From Epiperipatus broadwayi (taxonomy: Eukaryota; Onychophora; Udeonychophora; Euonychophora; Peripatidae): 64,000 nt of DNA. Location: positions 11,054,771-11,118,770 of the forward strand of contig JAQFVV010000018.1 of the NCBI GenBank assembly GCA_028023455.1, written 5' to 3'. Both the position numbers and the translations under genes were made by a program. Positions within the stretch are counted from its first letter, which is position 1, and each line of letters begins with the position of its first letter. Shown here piece after piece: positions 11,291 through 22,299 of this stretch. Below the pieces are notes generated by a model. The model was not told where the DNA came from, made no database searches, and saw only the letters and a program-made list of their open reading frames with translations.

Positions 11291-11797
11291 TCATGCCTTT
11301 ATTGTGTCTACAAAATCAAAGACTTCTGTTATTTGCACTAGTCATCTTACCTTTAGTTTCCCATGAATGGCTCACTTTTAAAAACTAATTACCAGTGTCT
11401 TTATTGCATTAATTTTGCAGAATTTCTACAAACATGGCAAATATTACTTTTATAGACTCAACTTAAATTGTGAAGAAATCAAATACTTTGTGATATTAAA
11501 GATTTATAATAAATCATAGATGGAAAATTCATTTTTGTCATTTATGTAAAAAAATATACTTCTGTTGTAAAATTTGCAGCAAAAAAGTCATTCCATCTGT
11601 GAACTTCTTTTTAAAAGTATTTTCCAACATTAAAATTCATATGCAAAGAGATAATAAAAAAATTAAGGATTTATTGTATATATTGAAATGGTCTATTCCT
11701 TCAGACTACCTGTTTCACCTACTATATCCCATAATAATACCTTTACTAGCTTTAAACCCCATCGAACACATGTGTATGTATATCTGTATATATCTAC

Positions 11798-13171
11798 TAT
11801 AACGTTTTTCGTTTTGCTAGGCCTCTATACGCATTATAAATGCACGAGTTGATCAAGTTATGTCAAAAAGAAGAAAGTTGTATTTCTATTTCTAAAAACA
11901 TAGCTATATTTCCTGATCAACTCGGCCTAATAATTGTTGAGAATTATGCTATTGATGAAATCAGCTTTTAATTTATTTAATCTGGGCGCCAGAATTCCTA
12001 AGAATTTGCTGAAATCGTCATATAACGTCTCGCAAATAAAAAAGAAAAATACTTTTAAACTAAATAGGTATTGCATCATACCGTAACGAGAATTATTTTT
12101 TTAAGATTATTATTCCTGGGCTTATTCAAACATATTGGCAAAGGTAAATTATGTTTTTAAATCTTATTAAACTAATAATAAATTTAATAATAAAAAATAA
12201 TAACTATTATTAATAATGCAGAAATGAAAATTGGTATTAGAAATATTTTTATTATAACAGATTAAAAATCTGTTTAAGTCTGTTTAAGTTAAAATGAGAA
12301 TTCCTAATCAAGTAAATTAGAGAGAACACATATTAATTCAAACATGACACAATTAATAAAATAAAATAATTAATTAAAAAGTTCTGGTATAAACAAAAGT
12401 CTCTTGTACAGAAAAAATGAAAGTCTCTATCGGGATTATTTTAAGACTTGTTTGCAAACGCTTAATTTTGTCACAATCAGGAATAAATAGTCTTACCAGT
12501 AAGTTTTAGTGAATTCACGATGGTTGTAGATAACTATGCATAGTTTTTCGGGGTTAAAATGAGCTCACGGCCATTGATTATAAATTGATCTTGGTGCTGG
12601 CTCCATAGGTTAGTTGCGTAAGCTTCTCTGGTGTCCATCGGTAACGATGTCAGCTAAAGCTCCGGTTTACTCTCGCATGAAGAACTTTTTCATCGTAGAG
12701 TGGTGTGGATTCTTTAAACCAAAACCAACCAAAAGAATATCAGGCAAACCAAGACGTTCCTCCAACCGAACCCCTCCTTTTTATACTAGAGGTCCAGTTT
12801 TCAGACTTCTGCGCACGCTATTATCATGGCGTTTTGTGTTTATAATCTTATACAGTCTTTATCATTTTTCAATTACTAAGTTCTCATTTTTTTATCAAGT
12901 TTTTCGGCCATGTTTAAGTAGCTAAAATATTTTTCTTTTAGCTTATCTTTTTACTTGCTTTTGGAATTCTTTTGTTCTCTCCAATTCTACTTTTATTTCT
13001 AAGTACATTAAAAAAAAATACGAAAGAATAATTTATAACTTTTATTGTATGTTATTTTTTTAAAAAAAAAAAAAAATTATAGTCAAAAAAAAAAATCTAA
13101 ATTTACTTTTATTTTTTTTTAACTTTTACCAAATGCCAATATATTTGCAACATATATAAATAAACGTTACA
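11798..13171 (-). mobile_element. 1,374-bp solo-LTR-like unit (left, inverted copy)
   Basis: On the minus strand the unit starts TGTAACGTTTATTTATATAT and ends AACGTTATA. It is flanked by a 4-bp direct repeat CTAC (11794-11797 and 13172-13175). A TATA box (TATAAAAAGG on the minus strand, 12776-12785) lies in its 5' half, as in LTR promoters. A GGCGCC box (11985-11992) and a conserved CTGATCAAC region occur near the 3' end. A 4-bp TSD and a 5' TGTAAC are typical of Gypsy-type LTRs, but the 3' end is TA rather than CA. No internal retrotransposon genes flank it, so it looks like a solo LTR. A TIR transposon with TRTAACGTTT ends is the alternative. Confidence 0.6.
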
Positions 13172-13360
13172 CTACATATCTGTATATCTATAGCTATGTA
13201 TCTATATATGTTTAAAGATGTGTTTAAACGTCATCATATATGTATCACACATATGCGAGTGCAAGCTGTAATGTGTAATAGGTTTAGTGACGCTACAGCA
13301 TATTTATATTTAAATGTTAAATCTTTAATTATTATAAATTTATGTATATAAGTTTATTTT

Positions 13361-13815
13361 AATATATGAATTTTTTTTCTCTACAGTACAGACTTTTTCA
13401 TACCTGCACTCCAATATCTAATTATAGGGGATTTGAACTCAGACTTTCACACGACCCTCAACTATCCATGCTATCTCTTACTGCTGGCACACTTAATCAA
13501 ACACATGTCCAATATACATATTTCATGCTAAATCAGCATTCGCCAGTTGGTCCAGATTACCATCTCCACACATACATACAATCAAGCATAATCACCAATA
13601 TACGTATTTCGTGATTGTACATATGTGTGATGATGATAATCTGGACCAACTGGCGAGTGCTAGTTTAGCACGAAATGATTGTATATATGTGTGGAGATAA
13701 TAATCTGGACCAACTGACGAGTGCTGGTTTAGCACATGTGTGTGATCAAGTGTATCAGCAGTATGAGATAGTGTGGATAGTTGAGGGTCATGTGAAAGTC
13801 TGAGTTCAAATCCCC
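13361..13815. repeat. Inverted SINE-like pair flanked by 14-bp direct repeats
   Basis: Left arm 13424-13575 and right arm 13632-13819 are inverted copies. A sub-block (GGACCAACTGRCGAGTGCT) occurs twice in the right arm. Each outer end carries a tRNA B-box-like GAGTTCAAATCCCC, minus strand at about 13428-13442 and plus strand at 13801-13815. The whole lies between two copies of TATAAGTTTATTTT (13347-13360 and 13816-13829). The direct repeats suggest insertion as one inverted unit. Confidence 0.65.
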
Positions 13816-14358
13816 TATAAGTTTATTTTTTATTTTTCTTAAGGATTGCATATATATGTACAATTTCACCTGTCACCAACATACGTATATAACGGAATGT
13901 TTATGTAATAGATTGTTAATTTATTAAATTTAAAACCAATTTTGTTAACAAGAAATCACACCACATATATCTGCCACATACACCTGTTTAAAATTGCATG
14001 TAGGCCAAATCCAAATTTGACAATAACAAATTTTAATGTACAACTTAGTGAAAGGAAACTCTATCAAGCGGCACTATTTTCGGCACTATTTTCTATTTCT
14101 ATTGGAGATCGAGTTGACTACACTAAGATGAAATTGTGTGATTACAAAATTGAACAATAGAAAAGCTAAAAATTTTGTAACTGTAAATAAAATTTGTAAA
14201 CAAGCTAGTGGATTTTTATACTGCAAACATAGCTTGTGGGCAAATGTAATATAGGGATAAAAGTTAGTATATAAACCCCATATTTTGGCACTGTAAAATA
14301 TATATAGTCTAAAATTCAAGTGTGTTGCTGCATGAAGCTATGTCAGTCATAATTTCAG

Positions 14359-14586
14359 AATGAGCGGCCAGAAAGGTCACCAATTTGCCGTTTCTTCCTA
14401 TGGAAGAACGGTTGCCTGCAAAAACCCATCCTGCATGCTGCCATAGCATGATCGTCACCGCTGCTGGGATGGAGAGTTCAGACAGCCTGCTGCCAAGGGA
14501 GAACTTCATCATCAAAGACCCATCTCGAGAGGAGTGCTACAATGCCTACTACAAGTACCGGACAACTAAGTTGCAAGAAGAAATTG
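14359..14586 (+). CDS. Candidate coding exon (unrecognised protein), possibly pseudo
   Basis: A GC-richer island in AT-rich DNA. A TTTCAG acceptor-like site ends at 14358, an ATG stands at 14400, and a GTAAAA donor-like site begins at 14587. Between them the frame is open for 62 codons (MEERLPAKTHPACC..., then ENFIIKDPSREECY, then TTKLQEEI). It is rich in charged residues and ordinary codons. Upstream of the ATG the same frame meets a TGA at once, so the 5' part would be untranslated. I do not recognise the protein. A diverged inverted counterpart is seen at about 19567-19790 on the other arm of the large palindrome. There the flanking intron-side sequence matches well (GGTAAAATYT... CAGAGCTCT), but the frame looks broken. 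It could be a host first exon caught in an inverted duplication, or a retrotransposon fragment. Confidence 0.3.
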
Positions 14587-16260
14587 GTAAAATCTTCCTA
14601 AACCACAGAGCTCTTAAATTCATCTCTAAACTATCACTAAAATATTAAGCTAGCTATGGTCACCTTTGAACATTCATTGAAAGTCTTTAATATTTTAAAT
14701 TACAAATTTCTCTTTAATCTAAGCATTCTAAAATTAAAATGTAAACTTGCCTGTGAATTAAATCCTACAACTCTTAATAACTATAATGTTATTATGTGAT
14801 TTCTCTTTATAAACTGTGGTCATACCTATCACTTCTGTTTTAATTATTTTATTTCGTTTATTTAATATTTGAGGCAGCAATTGATAATTTATTGAACTTT
14901 TGGGAGAGAGAATTAGAAGCTCTCCAGCATAATATTATCATTGTTTTTTTAGCTGGTAGGAATTACTGCTTCGAAAACCTATTCTATGAAATAACCACAG
15001 ATCGCTACACACTCATTATCTATATTTATTTTAATCTTTATAGTTTGTTTATTAAGGTTTGCCAAATCAGTTTAAATCATGATTGTATCTACTAGCTAGA
15101 TAGCAACCAGGAAGATATTAAAAGCATATTTTTAAATGTTGTAAGGCCTGAAATCTGCTTTCTCCCTAATTTGATTATAAATTGTTACATATATATAGAT
15201 TCACTATATAAACTAGATTAAGATTATTTAACCCTTTCTTAGCATAATTATTATAAGCTATCTCAAGAATTGGGTCCAGTTAGTTTTAGCAAACCGAAAC
15301 TATATATATTTATGTGCATTATTTCGTTATTTTAAATACGTATTAGTATTATTATTAAGCGTTGTGTCTTTATTAAGTACATAGTGTGCATCAAACGTCT
15401 TGCTGCTTCTCTTTAAGATGGTTCACTGTATCAAGCCACCCATTCTACAGTTTGGATGGCTATATTTTTAGAACTGGAACAAGAGTCCAAAACAGCTTTC
15501 AAAGCCTATCTGACATCCTGAACTGATATGTTCTTTAATATAGCAGAAAGCCATTTGGGCCAAGGGCACCGAGCACTAGGTATTAAAGCCTGTTAGTAAT
15601 TGCACATTCGCTCCGCGATCTTTTAATATTTTAGCACCATAGTCTCAGACACCAATCTACAGTAACCAGTTTGTTTCCTCCTTGTTAGTAAACTTCAGCG
15701 TTAGTCTGAACTTGGAATCTGGTTTTACCTAATGAATCTGTATTTCGAGTGTATTAATTGCTCATGAGTATATATTAAAATAAGTAGCAGAATGCTCTAG
15801 GTATGTATCATCCTGGTAGATGTTTAACTTGTCATTAGCAAACCTACAGAATAGAGTGGTATATGACAATATTAGACATGAGTCATAGACCGCAGATAAT
15901 GTATAAATCGCTATGTATCTCAAGATGAAACTGCTGTGTCATCCCTTTCATTATTATTGTAATGCCTATGTGCATAATCCATCCAACCAATACCAAATAA
16001 TTGTTCTTTCTATTTTAATTAATTATTGAATCATTATATTCCTAAACATTTAAAATTATCATTTGTGTAACGTTTATTGCAATCCATCCCAAATCATCCA
16101 AATTCGTCTTATTAATATTATGCATTTCATTAGTTAAGTCATAGTGTGTTGAATAGTTCATTAATCTTTAATGGTAATAGTTTATTAGACAAAGATGCTG
16201 CCTGATCGTGCCATTGTTACACCGAAACTATAATATATGAACATTCCCAGGCTGTCTATT
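14359..16260 (+). repeat. Inner left arm of the old palindrome
   Basis: Read on the minus strand, this block mirrors about 17560-19790. Recognisable anchors shared with the right arm include TGTTCCAGTTCTAAAA (15474-15489, minus), a TTATGCTAA...AAAGGGTTAA block near 15230 (minus), AATATTAATAA followed by TTTGGAT near 16090-16120 (minus), and CAGAGCTCT at 14606. Similarity is moderate with many indels. Confidence 0.6.
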
Positions 16261-16384
16261 TTAATTATTTTTGTGGTGTTTTTTTTTATCAAAAAAAATC
16301 AAACACAGAAATCGTGTTTTTTAATATATATTTTTTTTATTAACAAACAAATTAATTTAAATGAAATGAAATCCACAAATGTAA

Positions 16385-16865
16385 AATAAAATGAACAAAT
16401 CCCAATTTTATTACGTTTTTTTTGTCTTACGCTTTTTTTTGTTTAAAAAATAATAGGGACAAAAATAAGTTTTTACATTTTCATTTTTACATAGAAACAA
16501 CAACAAACAAATACTAAAATGGTTTTAAACTTATTACGGTTTTTTTTTTTTTAATATGCTATTTTTTAAAAAAAAACAATTTTCAATTTTATTAGTCTTA
16601 CCTGCTTTTTTTTTCTGTTTAAAAATCAATAATCGGAACAAAACTAAAAGTTCTTAGCATTTCTTTTACATTTTCATTTTTGTATAGAAACAGCAATCCA
16701 AATACTAAAATGGTTTTAAACTTATTACGCTTTTTTTTAACATGCTTTTTTTTGTTGTTAAAAAAAAAACAAATTTCAATTTTATTACTCGTTTTTTGTA
16801 TTACCCCCTTTTTTTGGTTTCAAAAGTAATCGCAACAAAAAGTAGAAGTTGTTAGCCTTTTTTAA
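16385..16865 (+). repeat. Three diverged tandem copies of a ~180-190-bp T-rich unit
   Basis: Each copy has a poly(T)-led segment, then CAATTTTATTA, then CTTTTTTTTKGTTTAAAAA. Next comes a GGGACAAAAA/CGGAACAAAA block, then TACATTTTCATTTTT. It ends with AACAACAAACAAATACTAAAATGG-type sequence in the first two copies; the third is more diverged. It lies in the central loop of the old palindrome. Confidence 0.65.
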
Positions 16866-16897
16866 ACTATAAACAACAACAACAAATTAAAAAAGTC

Positions 16898-17260
16898 TTA
16901 TAAATAACATGTTTCTTGAGTTTTTAGAAACCAGTTTACACATACATCTTGTACCAACAGTATTCTGGAGCCATCAAACCAACTCATCTTTCGAATGGAA
17001 CACGTTCGCTTGCATGAATGCAATGGACAGCAAAATTGAGCAGTACCTTTTGTACAGAATAATTTTATTGCTGATCTGCAATCGCATCTCTTTGAATGTG
17101 GAAGCACATTCATTCTTTGCAAAAATGACAGCATCTGATTCTCTTGCTGGTAAATCACAGATTCGAACAAGATGTGGGATTTCCTGTGCCATTTTGTTGG
17201 TCTTTTGGAATGTTATGGTCAGTACGTTATTTGACATGTTATCTGATTCAAACTATCTTC
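16898..17260 (-). pseudogene. Merlin/ISXO2-like transposase N-terminal fragment
   Basis: A minus-strand frame (17170-16898) contains CDCRSAIKLF, then CCPLHSCKRTCSIRKMSWF, then DGSRILL. The pattern is a short Cys-x-Cys, a second Cys-rich strand, then S-I-R-x-x-S-W/F-F-x-G-S-x-L. This is the zinc-ribbon-like head of ISXO2/IS1595-type transposases, the bacterial relatives of eukaryotic Merlin elements. A second overlapping minus frame (17237-16974) covers the upstream part, indicating a frameshift. The DDE/DDN catalytic core is missing. It sits near the centre of the old palindrome, so it could be what is left of the transposase of that element. This is inference. Assignment is from motif pattern only. 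Confidence 0.4.
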
Positions 17261-17559
17261 ACACATCTATTTGTACAAGGTTTTGCCGCGTAAAACTTCA
17301 ATACAGAATGGTGTAAAGTGTTTGATAATTATTACTTAAGAAAATCACATTACTCCAATACTAAAAAAAAAAGTAAATGAAATAAAAAGGATTTTCATAT
17401 AATTCAAATACAAACACCCTCACGAAACCATAAAAAGGTATGAAGTGTGCGAATTCGCAAAAATTATTTACTGCGATGTGACAAAGCAGCCTGCAATCTG
17501 TAACATAACACAAATGTTGTATTATAGTAAAGGCGGGTTGGAACATGCTGTCAGTCATG

Positions 17560-19790
17560 GGTAACGATATTTTTATGTGCTTTAGGACATAAACTGCGCC
17601 ATCATGCGGTGTCTTTGTCTAGTAAACTATTACCTCTTTAATTATTAAGTTATTAATTTTTCCCTGAATCTCATGTTTCTCCCTTTGCTCAGCCAATTTG
17701 CTGAAGAAATTGAGACTGAGTGCGACCTCATAATGGCATTCATAGGGTATTAAATCACTGAGTGTGGGTAAAGGAGTTGAAGCATGCCCGAGGTCTTACC
17801 ACTTCATCTAGATCAGCTTTGGTGTAATTTGCGTGGACTCTGGATTTTGTTGCACGAATACACAAATATGATCATTACAATTGTAATGTTCATATTTGTA
17901 CATTCACGAAACAAAATCCAGAGTTCTGGCAAATTATACTAAGGCTGATGTAGATGAGGGGTTGAGACCTCGAATCAGATCGCACCTCAACTCCACCAAC
18001 ACTCCATGACTTACTACCCTATGAATAACATACATGAGGCTACACTCGGAGTTTTTTAATTCGCGTGCTGTCAGCAAAGGGTGGGGCAAGAGACTCTGGG
18101 AATAAATGACTAAATTACTAAAAGTTTAACTAAACACACACGTCTATGGCTGGCTAGACAATGTATATATTAATAACTAGTACTAAATTACAGTGGATTT
18201 GGATAAGATTTGGTAATGAATTGCGAATAACACACTAAACGTTTATACTTTTAAAATGTTTAATTGTGAAAGTATAAGATAAATTATACAAAATATAAAA
18301 AGTGCATCAGGATTTACACACACAGGTGTCTTATAGCGATGAGAGGATTGTAATACATGTTTTCACTTTTATGCACTTTAAAAAGAGTTTATTACAATTT
18401 TAATCTACGGTCTATTCATGCCTTAATTACGGTATGCCATCACTACAAGATTTGCTAATAGTCAAATCATACGAGAATGATAACTAATATATTATTACGT
18501 AATGAGCAATAACTGTGCTCTTTATACAGGTTGCATTATATAAACTAGATCTGAGATTCAGATCAATGCTGAACAAATAATATTATGGAGGGCGAACTGG
18601 CGATTTGTAGCGTAACTTGCGAGACTACGGTGCTACATAAAATAAGAAACGCAGCCTGAATGTGCAGTTACTCATGGAATTTCTATGGAACATATGACTT
18701 GCTATCATAAATATATGAACATTTAGTTTGAGTGATCAAAGCAGCTTATAAAACAATCTGGACCATCATGTTCCAGTTCTAAAAGAGTGAGCTGTCTGAA
18801 CTAGGAATAATGGGGTGACACTTAAAATCAAAGCCCATTTCAATAAGAATATATACTGCATTTGTGTGCTTTATAAAATGACACATTTGTAACACTTTCT
18901 AAAAGATAAATATTAAAATTAATCTAGCGCTAAATCTATAGTTTCAATCTGCGAAACTACTATATGCCGGTTCGTAAATTAGCATACTTAAATCATGCTA
19001 AAAAGGGTAATTATAAGTGACCTAGTTTATCAAGTAATCCATATAGTTTATAAGAATAAACTAAGGAGGAGTAAAGCAAATTTGGGCTTAATTAACTAAT
19101 TATTTATAATGTGCTTTAAAATATTCTCATTCTTAATTAAATAGACATTAAATATGCAAACCTGAATTATGCTAAGCCAAAACATAGTAGCTTAACTAAC
19201 ATATATATAAAAGCAGGTTTTCAAATCGGAGATTTATAGATTGCCAAAAAGCAATATAAATTAGCTACGTGAGATCATCTTTCTAAAATTATTATTGTCA
19301 ATCTCCGCTCTGAATGGCATAACATAAATAGATGTATTAACAATATATAAAATAGAAAATAGGCTTGACCGCAGATTAGAAAGATAAATATATAATAATA
19401 ATAACTGATTCTGGTTATTATGTTCATTAAGCAGGCAAAATTCTTACAAAGATTATTATTAAATTTAAAATTACCGAATTTACTTGTTAAAAGTTTTTGC
19501 AAATGATTAATTATGTACATTCAACATTTAGCTAGAATTATGAATTAATTTAATAGTTTAAGTTTTAATTTTATAGAGCTCTGCGGGAAGAAATTTTACC
19601 GATCTTGTAGCTGAGGTATTTCCTAGTGTTTAGCACTGGCATTCTCCATTAGACTGGCTTGTCCGAGGTCTTTTTGGTAGGGTGTGGGTCTTTAACTTCA
19701 TCCCCATCCTAGATCAATTCTCCGAGAGGAAAACGTCAGCTGGTTACTTCTTACCCCACTGGTTTCATCATAGAAAAAGAATGAATGAGT
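17560..19790 (-). repeat. Inner right arm of the old palindrome
   Basis: Mirror of 14359-16260, interrupted by the hairpin element 17660-18105. The outer end (19567-19790) corresponds to the exon-like block of the left arm and begins with the same AGAGCTCTG motif (19573-19583). A short stretch at about 17605-17645 (GTCTAGTAAACTATTACC) matches the left arm at 16170-16200 and places the inner end before the hairpin insertion. Confidence 0.55.
17660..18105. mobile_element. Hairpin (foldback) MITE-like element, about 450 bp
   Basis: Two imperfect inverted arms (about 17660-17879 and 17882-18105) meet at a tight centre (ATTACAATTGTAAT near 17876-17889). Shared blocks include the CTCCCTTTGCT / AGCAAAGGGTG ends, GAGTTGAAG/CTCAACTCC, AGATCAGCTTTGGT and TCTGGATTTTGT. 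The left-arm sequence recurs in inverted orientation at 63118-63310, so it is a dispersed family. No ORF. TSD not resolved. Confidence 0.65.
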
Positions 19791-20387
19791 GAACCTTGAT
19801 GTCTGAATTTTGGTTTTTTTTATTAACTCGCAAGCCATTAAAAGTTGTTTACGATCTTTTAGTTTTCAATTTTAAGTTTTAAAAGCCAACAAATTTTAGC
19901 AAGAACAAAAGATCTGACTTAACTATTGATGATTGGTGCCTGGTTAATAATTTTAATTTTGTCTTTGACCGTTTTAACTTTATTTTTAAATCTTTAAAAA
20001 TCTTTGGTTCTCAGTTTACAATTTAATGAGAGGTATTTTTGAGAAACCGATGACCTTGATTCTCTTTTTTTAAGAGATTTAAGTTGTCAACATTCTGCTA
20101 TATGTATAAGAGAGACACCCTGAATTTAAGATTTATATGCGAATACCAACAAATCTATAAATTAAATAACTTAAAAGAATTTGTAATGTTTACTAAATCT
20201 ATCACATTACAGTTTCCTTCACATTATATATATAGGTGCGCTCCTACACATACAATGATATTTACACAACTTATTTTAATAATTTTATTAATTTTTAAAT
20301 TTATAACTGTGCACACATTATACGCATACAAACATTAATATTGCATTTAAATATGCGCCATATACGTAAATATATGCTATTACATAT

Positions 20388-21761
20388 TGTAACGTTTATT
20401 TATATATATTGCAAATATATTGGCATTTGGTAAAAGCTAAAAAATAAAAGTAAATTTAGATTTTTTTTTGACTAATTTTTTTTTAAAAAAATAACGTACA
20501 ATGAAAGTTAAATTTTTCTTTCGTATTTTTTTTTACTTAACTGGAAATAAAAGTAGAATTAGAGAGAACAAAAGAATTCCAAAAGTAAGTAAAAAGATAA
20601 GCTAAAAGAAAAATATTTTAGCTAATTAAACATGGCCAAAAAACTTGATAAAAAAAAAAATAGAGACTTTGTAACATAAATTTTGTAAAGAATATATAAG
20701 ATTATCAACGGATATTTTGACAAACAAAACATATGCGCAGAAGTCGGAAAACTGGGCCTCTAGAGAGTATAAAAGGCAGAGATCAGTTTGAAGAACATCT
20801 TGTTTTTCTGTTTTTCCTTTGGCTGGTTTTGGATTATTAAATCCAAGACCACTTCATGATGAAATAATCCTTCATGCGGGAGTAGACCGAGGCTTTAGCT
20901 GACATCATTAAGAAGATGGATACTAGAAAAGCCTCTGCGACTAGCTTTCGGAACAGACTATAAGATCAACTAATAATCAAAGGCCGAGCTCAATTCTAAC
21001 CCAAAAAACTACGCATAGTAAGCTACAATCTTCATGAATTCACAAAACTTACCGGTAAGCTATGATTCATTATTCCCGATTGTGACAAAATTAAACGTTT
21101 GCAAACAATTTTTAAAAAAATATGTTTAAACAATCCCGATAGAGACATTAATTTTCTTGTGCAAGGGACATTCATTTTAGGAACTTTCTAGAAGAAATTT
21201 GGAAGTGAACTGTAATTGTGAAATTGTTTTTTTTATTAATTGATTTATATCCGAATTAGTGTGTGTTCTCTCCAGTTTAATTAACAATTTAACGTTAAAT
21301 ATTTCCGTTTGTTAGAATAAAAGAGATTTTACTTATATCAATCTTTTTCATTGTGCGTTATTAATAATAAAGTTATTATTTTTTTTAGTATTAAATTTAT
21401 TATTAGTTTAATAAGATTTAAAACGGAATTTACCTTTGCCAATATGTTTGAATAAGCCCAGGAATAATAATCTTAAAAAAATAATTCTCGTTACAGTATG
21501 ATGTAATACCGATTAGCTTAAAAGTTTTTTTTTTTATTTGTGAGATGTTATATGGCGATTTCAGCGAATTCTTAGGAATTCTGGTGCCCAGATTAAATAA
21601 ATTAAAAGCTGATTTCGTCAATAGCACAATTCTCAACAATTAATAGGCCGAGTTGATCAGGAGAATAGAAATATAACTTTCTTCTTTTTTGACATAGCTT
21701 GATCAACTCACGCGCAGTTTATATTAGCGTGTAGAGGCCTAACAAAACAGAAAACGTTATA
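20388..21761 (+). mobile_element. 1,374-bp solo-LTR-like unit (right copy)
   Basis: Inverted partner of 11798-13171 and of the same length. It starts TGTAACGTTTATTTATATAT, ends AACGTTATA and is flanked by the 4-bp direct repeat ATAT (20384-20387 and 21762-21765). A promoter-like TATAAAAGG stands at 20768-20776, in the same relative place as in the left copy. No long open frame. The TSD differs from that of the left copy (CTAC), which argues for two separate insertions, although the copies sit at mirrored positions of the large palindrome. Confidence 0.6.
20768..20776 (+). promoter_or_regulatory. LTR-type TATA box
   Basis: TATAAAAGG in a locally GC-richer stretch. The same element is conserved in the left copy (12776-12785, minus) and as TATAAAAGT in the third copy (about 49919-49927, minus). 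Conservation across diverged copies supports a Pol II promoter. Confidence 0.5.
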
Positions 21762-22299
21762 ATATCAAAATAAATTATTGTAAGGTTATATACATGGACT
21801 GGGATAGGTTTGAACTGGGAAAGAAGACTACTATAAACAGGATGCTAAACAAATAATACTGTTTCACAATATATAAAAAAAGTTTATTTTGCTTCATAGA
21901 AATATTGAAAATCGATTAATGTTTAACAATCTGATAAATTTGATTATAGTTAAAATAAGTCAAAATGCCTTTTATTTTTTCCTTCTTATCAGATAACAGA
22001 CTTTTAAGAATAGCTCTAGGAAAGGTTATCCTTGATATACAAGAAAATTGACTACGATAATCATAGTATTATGTTCCTGAAATACCCTTAAAAGATGTCA
22101 TGAAAAAAACGTTTTAAATTAACTAAAAGTAAATACACAAGCTTGCAAGAATAAAAGACATAAATGAAATTATTCTGGAAGGTTATTACATTAAGCCTAG
22201 AGACAGTTTTTCACTAACTATGGAAAGATATAAAGTTATTGAGCAAATTTCCTCTATGCTAAATAATTTAAAATGTGATCTTTGCAATTAAAACATGTA

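Noticed and set aside
12614-12925. 103-codon open frame on the plus strand
   Set aside because: Lies inside the LTR-like unit and includes its TATA region on the other strand; not preserved in the right copy.
16909-17316. 135-codon open frame on the plus strand
   Set aside because: Opposite strand to the transposase-like Cys-rich frame; no protein features.
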